Shown: positions 57,976-64,000 of the stretch, in pieces
How positions within the stretch are numbered: the first letter of the stretch is position 1
Layout of the letters: each line of letters begins with the position of its first letter
Assembly: GCA_910584095.1 (NCBI GenBank)
Contig: CAJTYU010000010.1
Span: 29,192 to 93,191 of the forward strand
Reading direction: 5' to 3'
From: an uncultured Dorea sp.
GTDB lineage: Bacteria > Bacillota > Clostridia > Lachnospirales > Lachnospiraceae
Length of the DNA stretch: 64,000 nucleotides
The notes under the pieces: generated by a model
Database searches by the model: none
What the model was told of the DNA's origin: nothing
What the model saw: the letters and a program-made list of their open reading frames with translations, nothing else
Position numbers and translations under genes: made by a program

Positions 57976-58872
57976 TCAATATAAGTATTCGCCGTAGGAT
58001 TCTCTTCCGTCAGGTGCGATGAATACAATTGTATGTCCGGTTATGTTCTGGGCATATCTATCGATGGCAGCATAACACATACCTGAAGTTACCCCCACTG
58101 CCAGACCGTACTCGCTATATAATCTCTCAGCGTATTCGATTGATTTTTCATCAGTCATAGTCATGTGGACATTCACTTCTGCCTGGCTGTGTATCAGGTT
58201 CCCGGGTTTGCCCACAAGACCTGCACCAACATTGATGTAGGGGGCATCAATTTCCCCGAAAATCGTTGAACCATAGGGCTCTACGCCACAAACCTGAATT
58301 TCGCTGTCCTTTTCCTTCATGAATTTGCTGATTCCACAGATGGTACCGCAGGAGCCCATGGGACATACGATATCGGTCAGTGTTCCATCCAGCTGACCCC
58401 AAATTTCAGGACCGGTTGTGAGGTAGTGTACATTGATGCCGGCTTTGTTGTCGTACTGGTTTACCCAATAGTACTTTCCGGAATCCATCAGTTCCTGTGC
58501 ACGGCAGATTCTTGAGCTGCGAAGATCCATGCCGTCTCTCTTGGCAACAAACTCATATTTGATTCCATGTGCTCTGAGCTTCTCAAGCTTCGCTGAGGCA
58601 ATGGATGAATCAATCAGACACATGAATTCATGTCCAGTTTCCTTACAAAAAAAACCTAAAGCCAATCCAAGATTTCCCGAGGTGGATTCGATGATTATCT
58701 TATTCTGTGCCTCTTCAGGTAACTCCTCCATAATCCCGTAACCGGTTCTTGCCTTAATGCTACCAAGGGCATTTTCTCTTTCTAACTTTACAAAAATGCG
58801 ATTCCCATTGATTGGTTCAAGTTCTCTCAGAGGAGTGTTTCCAATTCCGTATTCTTGCATATCTTTTAACAT
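57976..58872 (-). CDS. Cysteine synthase-family PLP enzyme
   Basis: A 298-residue fold-II PLP enzyme. The Schiff-base lysine is Lys40 in ALGSIKART, the phosphate/substrate loop is STSGNLG (63-69), and the PLP-phosphate loop is CPMGSCGT. It has the CysK length but diverges at the end (DGRESYGEYLY). Relatives make not only cysteine but 2,3-diaminopropionate precursors (SbnA type) and other beta-substituted alanines, so it may supply an unusual amino acid building block. It follows the radical SAM/SPASM gene by 3 bp. Confidence 0.9.
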   Translation of the reverse strand: MLKDMQEYGIGNTPLRELEPINGNRIFVKLERENALGSIKARTGYGIMEELPEEAQNKIIIESTSGNLGLALGFFCKETGHEFMCLIDSSIASAKLEKLRAHGIKYEFVAKRDGMDLRSSRICRAQELMDSGKYYWVNQYDNKAGINVHYLTTGPEIWGQLDGTLTDIVCPMGSCGTICGISKFMKEKDSEIQVCGVEPYGSTIFGEIDAPYINVGAGLVGKPGNLIHSQAEVNVHMTMTDEKSIEYAERLYSEYGLAVGVTSGMCYAAIDRYAQNITGHTIVFIAPDGRESYGEYLY

Positions 58873-58875
58873 GAT

Positions 58876-59808
58876 CTAATCCTTCTTCACGATTCCAATC
58901 GCAGAACAGTGGCTGCACTGGTGCATTAAGTCCATGGTTTCGATTCTTTCAAGGAAAGTATCAACGCCAGTTTCACAGATATTCATGATGCATTTTTCAG
59001 GATCATTTTCCCATGCACATAAATAAACCTGTCCATCTGCGCGAATACTTATACCGGCTCTAGGCTCTAAAACCTGAACCTTATATCCCTTTTCAAGTAA
59101 TGCATCCTTCTTATCCAGAATTTCCGAAATACGATTTTCAGGAAACAACATTCTTATGTTTCCTTTTAACAGGGAATGGTTTTCTTCCAAGCTTTTTAAG
59201 AAATGTCCGATAGAAGCTCCGATCTCAAAATCTGCATGATTATCATTGCCGCGTCCGACATTCTGGAATTCATAAACCTGAATATTCTCAAAGCTTTCTG
59301 AATTCAGTGCAGGAAGAGTCTCCTTCACAAACGCCTCGTAGTTGTTTTTATGAAGTGTTACTCTCAGCCAGACAGGAATGTTATTCTCCTTATAAAAACA
59401 TGCATTATCAAGAACCGGTGTAAGATCGGTATTTCTGATCGCACGCTGCTGCTCATTCGTGTGACCTTCCACGGAAACACGTAACGCTCCGATTCTGGAA
59501 AGCATTTCCAGTACCTCAGTATCTGTCAAGCAAATAGTTCCGTTTGTTGTGATCGTTATACACTTAAGGATCTCATCTGGCAGAGTATTCATCGCAGCTA
59601 ACAGCTCAGGTAATAAAAAGATTTCGCCGCCCTCCAGATGGATCTCAACATTATATCTGCTGCAGACCTTTCTAATTAGATCCAGAACAAATTCCTGGGG
59701 CAACTTGCTCTTGTTACAGCTTCCGCTGTTGTTGTAACAGTGCTTACAAAATAAATTGCATGAATAATTTGTATGAAGATGAATTTCGATAGTTCTCTTT
59801 TTATCCAT
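58876..59808 (-). CDS. Radical SAM protein with SPASM-like C-terminus
   Basis: A 310-residue radical SAM enzyme with the standard Cx3Cx2C motif (Cys17, Cys21, Cys24 in CNLFCKHC), LEGGEIF and a TTNGT strand, plus a C-terminal cysteine set (YLCAWEND, ECIMNIC-like, QCSHC) that could bind one auxiliary cluster. SPASM enzymes act on peptides, carrier-bound or free amino acid derivatives. The start at 59808 (MDKKRTIEIH) follows AAAGGA. About 105 bp separate it from the upstream RaSEA-like gene, the widest gap in the operon. Confidence 0.9.
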   Translation of the reverse strand: MDKKRTIEIHLHTNYSCNLFCKHCYNNSGSCNKSKLPQEFVLDLIRKVCSRYNVEIHLEGGEIFLLPELLAAMNTLPDEILKCITITTNGTICLTDTEVLEMLSRIGALRVSVEGHTNEQQRAIRNTDLTPVLDNACFYKENNIPVWLRVTLHKNNYEAFVKETLPALNSESFENIQVYEFQNVGRGNDNHADFEIGASIGHFLKSLEENHSLLKGNIRMLFPENRISEILDKKDALLEKGYKVQVLEPRAGISIRADGQVYLCAWENDPEKCIMNICETGVDTFLERIETMDLMHQCSHCSAIGIVKKD

Positions 59809-59913
59809 AACTATTCCTTTCTTTGGCATTCATGTGATTTTCTAATGTCTAATTATCATACAAGAAATTGGTTGCAGTAGTCTTACTGTAAATGACCTTT
59901 TGAGTATTGTTTT

Positions 59914-61050
59914 TTATAGTAGTATCTTTTTACGAACAAGATCATATCCCGTCTTAAGTCTTTCATAATACGACATCTGGAAATAATCTCCTATTTCACA
60001 CTTACAGGTACATACTTGTTCAGACATTTTTAGTAAGATACGTTTTCTATCTTCCGTCGTTCGAGCCAAAACGAACTCGAAGATTAATGATTTCAGTGAT
60101 GTCTGACACTTCGAACAATAATATGGACTGATCACGTCCTTTTCGACGTGTTCCCCATACCAAGAAATATCCACCTTATACAGTTCATCTTCCGGAATAT
60201 GTTCAAGAACCTTTATAAGCATATCTGCTCTGGTTTGCTGGTACACTCCCTCTTTATATAAAATATCCTGCAATGTATAAGGCTTAATATTCACCGGAAA
60301 TAGAACTAGCCTATCTACTCCCACCTCTAGCAAAGCCTTGATTGTAGCCACAGAATCCGCGATTTGCTCTTCCTTGGTAAGAAATGGAGGCCCCATAAGC
60401 ACATTTGCGATACAAGTTGCGTTAATACTATGGATAAGTTCCACCTTTTCTTTCACCCGATTTGCACTAAACGGCTTGTTAATACTGTAAAATAGCACAT
60501 CCGGGGAAACTGATTCTACCCCGATTTCAAATGACACTTTTTTATCAGGGAGTAACTCCCGTACTCTTAAAATCGAATTTCTGTCAAGCGTATCGATATG
60601 AGTTTCAAGGATAATCTCCTCTGGCTTCACTCCATTAAGCCATTTCAATAATTTTTCCTGCTCTGGATAATCAAGTTCATATGGATCCAGACAACTTCCA
60701 CATGTGTTCACAAGCAATATACTCTCATCAGTAAAATAAATGTCTGCACCAATCACCTTATCTACCACATCTGAAATTCGATTCCCGTTCCAGTAGTTAC
60801 AAATCGTACAATTGCCATGTTTGCTATTTCTACAAGCCGGAGTCTGGATCCAAAGCAATCCTAAATCTCCATATACATAATATGTAAATGCATTGTCAGG
60901 AGAAATAAGTTCTCTATTGGCACGAATATTTTTCATCACATTGCAAAGAAAAGCATTGTTCTGAACCTCTATGGATTTCCCAATTCCATATCTATCTGAC
61001 AATAGCTTCTTCTCAACTGCGTTAAGAGAAACCGATTCGTTTAACTCCAT
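59914..61050 (-). CDS. RaSEA-like radical SAM protein B
   Basis: A 378-residue radical SAM protein with C-x7-C-x2-C (Cys73, Cys81, Cys84 in ACRNSKHGNCTICNYW), NTCGSCLDP, ILETHIDTLD, SFEIGVESVS and NVLMGPPF. The C-terminal part has CSKC and CTCKC clusters that may hold zinc or a second iron-sulfur cluster. It differs from the other two paralogues by a longer N-terminus. By eye its codons are more AT-rich than those of the central cluster genes. It overlaps gene A by 10 bp, so the two are translationally linked. Confidence 0.85.
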   Translation of the reverse strand: MELNESVSLNAVEKKLLSDRYGIGKSIEVQNNAFLCNVMKNIRANRELISPDNAFTYYVYGDLGLLWIQTPACRNSKHGNCTICNYWNGNRISDVVDKVIGADIYFTDESILLVNTCGSCLDPYELDYPEQEKLLKWLNGVKPEEIILETHIDTLDRNSILRVRELLPDKKVSFEIGVESVSPDVLFYSINKPFSANRVKEKVELIHSINATCIANVLMGPPFLTKEEQIADSVATIKALLEVGVDRLVLFPVNIKPYTLQDILYKEGVYQQTRADMLIKVLEHIPEDELYKVDISWYGEHVEKDVISPYYCSKCQTSLKSLIFEFVLARTTEDRKRILLKMSEQVCTCKCEIGDYFQMSYYERLKTGYDLVRKKILL

Positions 61051-62267
61051 AAAATATGTCTCCCTTCTATGTTACACTCAAATTCACACGAAAGTTTCCA
61101 ACTTTCTCTCATGTATGAAACTTCTTTCTCTACCAAATTCTGATCAACGTAGAATATTTCTGCGGTTTTCTGAAAAACTTTAATATAGTTTTCCAAATAA
61201 TCACCTTCACTGCATTTGATACTCATGTTCCAAACTGACTTGCAGTCACAAACCACACCATATAGTTTTTCAACCACCTCTCTTGTCGGTTTGTTTTTAA
61301 AATTATCCAACAATTCCATAACTTCCTTCTCACAAGCGGGACAGGTTGTAGGCGATTTAATAATCAACGGTGAACTTTCCCCATAGTAATTTTTGTACCA
61401 CGAGATACTTAATTTTTCTAAGTGTGACCTAGGAATCTGATATAGAGTTTCAATCAGCGACCATAATGAAACAGTTTTATACAGATGGTTTTTATTTAGT
61501 ACTTCTAGTAAAGTTCCAGGCTTAATATGGTATGGGAAAATGACGACCTCATCGAATCCCCAGTAGATTGCGTCCTCTACAGATTTCACCGCCAATTCTA
61601 TTCCCATTTTTTCGCTAACAAACGGAATTCCCAGTGAAATATTCGCACTTGCACACATACCCATTTCGTGAATCATATTAACAACGGTCCTAACTTCAGC
61701 AAGACTCTGTCCTTTGTTTACACAATTTCTGAGAATCCAGTCGTTAGTACATTCTAAACCGACTTCAATGGTAATTAACGGTGTTTTCACATACTCTCTG
61801 AGTTCATGAAGCTTTTCATATGTGATCGTATCACATCTAGTTTCAAAACATAGATGCTCAAGATCTACACTTGATAAAAGTGTGTATATCTCTCTGCGTA
61901 ATGTTATTGGTACTTCTTTGTTGTCTAAAAAACTGCCAGTCGAGCCAATTACAAGTTCCTGAACAACTTTACCCTCAAGTTCTTTCAGATCTTCTTTAAT
62001 AGAACCAAAAATCTGCTTCTGTTCAAAATGAAATCCTTTTCCGTATCCATAGTTGCACATTGTGCAGCCTCCATGGTTATCATGTGAACATCCCGAACTG
62101 ATAAACCACAGCTGACATGACAGCTTATCATTAACTATCTCTTTGCGAAGGCTAGAAAGATATTCGACCGGAAAATTTCTGCGTGAATTAAATATCGTCT
62201 TCATAATCTTGCGCAGAACAGGATTTATCTTTTCGTATGAATCAATTATTTCCATATTTTTATCCAC
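61041..62267 (-). CDS. RaSEA-like radical SAM protein A
   Basis: A 408-residue paralogue of protein C and first gene of the operon. The GTG at 62267 (reading MDKNMEIIDS) is chosen because GAGGAAA lies just upstream and it aligns with the MDKSN start of protein C; longer (62279) and shorter (62255) starts exist. Cluster motif Cys60, Cys68, Cys71 (CSHDNHGGCTMCNYG), FETRCDTITYEKL, EVGLECTNDW and ISLGIPF are shared with C. The C-terminus has CPAC and CDC pairs like protein B. Confidence 0.86.
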   Translation of the reverse strand: MDKNMEIIDSYEKINPVLRKIMKTIFNSRRNFPVEYLSSLRKEIVNDKLSCQLWFISSGCSHDNHGGCTMCNYGYGKGFHFEQKQIFGSIKEDLKELEGKVVQELVIGSTGSFLDNKEVPITLRREIYTLLSSVDLEHLCFETRCDTITYEKLHELREYVKTPLITIEVGLECTNDWILRNCVNKGQSLAEVRTVVNMIHEMGMCASANISLGIPFVSEKMGIELAVKSVEDAIYWGFDEVVIFPYHIKPGTLLEVLNKNHLYKTVSLWSLIETLYQIPRSHLEKLSISWYKNYYGESSPLIIKSPTTCPACEKEVMELLDNFKNKPTREVVEKLYGVVCDCKSVWNMSIKCSEGDYLENYIKVFQKTAEIFYVDQNLVEKEVSYMRESWKLSCEFECNIEGRHILWS

Positions 62268-62690
62268 GTATTTCCTCACAAATAATCAATTACTCATGAC
62301 TAAAAATGTCCTCTGAACATTACAAATTAATAACTTCAAGTATGATTATAATCTATATTGTTTCATATTTATAAACCGCCTTTCTGCAAAAGACACCGAT
62401 GAAATTATGAAATCCGCAACCGATAAACTTCCTCTTCTTATTGTTTTTTGTTATACTTACCTTGCAGGATGCTGGCATACTACAGAACCCAGGAAGGTGA
62501 ATGGCGGGGCTATATTGCGATACCCCGAATTTTTATATGATGGCAATTGCCCGTTAAGACATCAATAAATAGCTCAAATGGCTCGCAAACCTATCTCTTC
62601 CGAAGTTGACTCGATTTTGCCAGACAGCTAGTTCCTGCCAGCCTTACAAACACTTTGCTGGAAGCATCTTTCTTTTGTTTAAGATATTTC
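62268..62690. other. Upstream region of the biosynthetic operon
   Basis: AT-rich DNA ahead of the first cluster gene. A TATAAT (near 62,350, minus strand) is the best -10 candidate, with only a weak -35, so the operon promoter is uncertain. The remainder (62,400-62,690) has no intact gene; it is probably debris from the neighbouring insertion sequences. Confidence 0.45.
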
Positions 62691-63235
62691 GCAAAAACTG
62701 TTGTAATCTTGATGTCCACAAAACAGACTTACTGAATATAAGCAAGTTCGCTTCTCTTCCTTTTCCAAATATCTCAGGGAGCTGTCTGATTGGCTAGCCA
62801 AATATATCTTGTTTCCTAGACTGGCCGTTGCCCGTGCAACGGCCAGAGCAACCAAAAAGAAAGCAGCCTAAATTTAAAAAGAAGTACCGTAGAATCAAAT
62901 CCCACTGGGGACACAACACAAAAAGTCATCATCGCTGTCCGCAAAATGCTCCTGACCGCTATCTAGAACATGCTAAGCAAACTTGAGCCATACAACCCCG
63001 ATGGTTTTTAGATCACAGACCTGTCAATGAATCCAAAATTCTGACAAAAGCACAGGCTCTTGAACTTCTTCGAAAAAAGAGTTACACCATTACAAATGAT
63101 ATTTATATAGCCACTCAAATAGAGCACTCATTCCGCACCAGTATACCTACTTCAATCTTAACGGCTCATTTTATGGCGTTTTCTCTTGACTATCTAATCC
63201 ATGTCCCTGATAGACAGTTAAGGGCACCGTAAGTG
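62690..63235 (+). pseudogene. IS110-family transposase relic
   Basis: Disconnected frames on the plus strand recall an IS110-family transposase: NLDVHKTDLL (about 62,708) and LTEYKQVRFSSFSKYLRELSDWLAKY in two frames (N-terminal DEDD-type domain), then KKKYRRIKSHWGH, VIIAVRKMLLTAI, NMLSKLEPYNPDGF and DHRPVNESKILTKAQALELLRKK (C-terminal domain). The middle is deleted and there are several stops and frameshifts, so it cannot be active. Ends were not found. Confidence 0.65.
62820..62845. repeat. Perfect 11-bp inverted repeat inside the IS110 relic
   Basis: CTGGCCGTTGC and GCAACGGCCAG are separated by only CCGT. This strong GC-rich hairpin has no T-tract on either strand. It lies where the central part of the transposase is missing. 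Confidence 0.7.
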
Positions 63236-63667
63236 GCCACAGTGAACCCTTCAGACGAGCTGTCACGAGCATGATAACCCCTTATCAGGAGGCAACGTTG
63301 TTCGCCCAAAATGACTGCGCCATTGAACCGGAATGGTTACGCCGTCTAATTCGGAAAAACTACGCCGTTTGAGCGAAATTTGCACATATATGACTTCAGA
63401 ATCCACAATACACCGAAAAAATAACTATTTTATACAGAAAAAATGCAAATTTGATATCATAGACATCAAAATCCCCTTTGCCTCTCCCAACTTCTATTTT
63501 TTTAATTATATATTCTTTACCATTTTTCAACAAGATTCGCACATCATATAATAGCTTTTCAACATCTTATCCGAAAAATTTTAAAATTATTTTTAAATAT
63601 ACGTTAGTTTTTTTCCAATAAATTGTCTTATATAGTAAAAGGGAAAATAAAGATAGGAACGGATAAA
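63236..63667. other. Island DNA with a possible relic, then AT-rich spacer
   Basis: From 63,240 to 63,375 the plus strand reads as an unassigned open fragment (PFRRAVTSMITPYQ ... EPEWLRRLIRKNYAV then stop), perhaps another gene remnant. From 63,375 to 63,667 the DNA is very AT-rich, with no gene seen; it probably contains the promoter of the LytTR gene. Confidence 0.4.
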
Positions 63668-63946
63668 ATGACTTACTTAAGCAAACCTCAAATAGATACT
63701 GAACTAGATGATATTATTTCGAATTTTATAGGGCAATATGGAACCTTTGGCTTAAAACAGGCATTACAGATTTATAAAAATACTCAGCAAGAATATATCT
63801 GCAGAACCAGAACCTCTATATCAAAAATTAATATATCTGATATATATTATATGGAAATACGAGAACATCAAATTACTATTTACACCCAACATGGCACGTA
63901 TCATAAGTATGGGACATTAAGTAATGAATTAAAATCGGGACTATGA
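63668..63946 (+). CDS. Short LytTR-type DNA-binding domain protein, apparently truncated
   Basis: A 92-residue protein starting MTYLSKPQIDTELDD after an AGGA site. Residues 45-90 (RTRTSISKINISDIYYMEI, HQITIYTQHGTYHKYGTLSNEL) match the first two thirds of a LytTR DNA-binding domain; the usual final strand with the FIRCHRSYIVN-like segment is missing and no frame restores it before the window ends. The N-terminal 40 residues resemble the linker after a receiver domain. It is either a damaged regulator or a very short LytTR protein. It points away from the biosynthetic operon. Confidence 0.6.
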   Translation: MTYLSKPQIDTELDDIISNFIGQYGTFGLKQALQIYKNTQQEYICRTRTSISKINISDIYYMEIREHQITIYTQHGTYHKYGTLSNELKSGL

Positions 63947-64000
63947 AAAAAGTCTGTAAAAATTATTTAAGCAATGAACGATTAGGTCTTCTATGATAAA

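Noticed and set aside
62820..62845. Perfect hairpin as a rho-independent terminator
   Set aside because: No T-tract follows on either strand.

Overview
The window looks like a chromosomal segment of a low-to-moderate GC Clostridia, most likely a gut-type Lachnospiraceae. The evidence is the gene order (tig-clpP-clpX-lon, secA-prfB, uvrC-hprK, holA-lepA-hemW), strong AGGAGG ribosome sites, a long-form hpf, a ROK glucokinase and the absence of Gram-negative envelope genes. No rRNA, tRNA or CRISPR array was seen.

About 1-42.4 kb is conserved core, mostly on the minus strand. It holds the protein quality-control operon tig-clpP-clpX-lon (lon runs off the left edge), a DJ-1 protein, a CYTH protein, an ABC transporter with its own two-component system, and a long secA-prfB-hom-(ApgM-like)-lysC operon in which prfB needs a programmed +1 frameshift. 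A eukaryotic-type hisA, a lipoprotein, dapA-dapB and an OB-fold protein follow. On the plus strand are typA, a PsiE-like gene, hpf and a class A PBP. Then come glcK, hprK, uvrC, ftsH, a DUF1846 gene, hemW, lepA, holA and an AAA-ATPase/PD-(D/E)XK gene.

At 44,492 the core stops abruptly inside comEC: only the 3' part remains, cut just before the conserved ISGLH motif. Everything to the right (44.5-64 kb) looks like an acquired island, by eye more AT-rich and bordered by decayed mobile DNA. The left debris is a complete-ended IS630-family element with a frameshifted transposase, inserted in a CTAG site within an already broken unknown gene. The right debris is an IS110-family transposase relic and a short LytTR-domain gene.

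Between them (62.28 to 46.61 kb, minus strand) lies a tightly packed 15-gene operon that reads as a biosynthetic gene cluster I cannot match to a described system. It encodes an acyl carrier protein, an AMP-forming ligase, a LysA/BtrK-like PLP decarboxylase, two BtrH-like proteins, a ketoacyl synthase III homologue plus a possible degenerate partner, a NadE-like ATP pyrophosphatase, a CysK-like PLP enzyme, a methyltransferase, four radical SAM enzymes (three of one RaSEA-like family) and a terminal short UvrA-like protein. My inference is a small ACP-tethered amino-acid-derived metabolite that acts on DNA, with the UvrA-like protein giving self-resistance. No exporter, phosphopantetheinyl transferase or dedicated regulator is visible in the operon.
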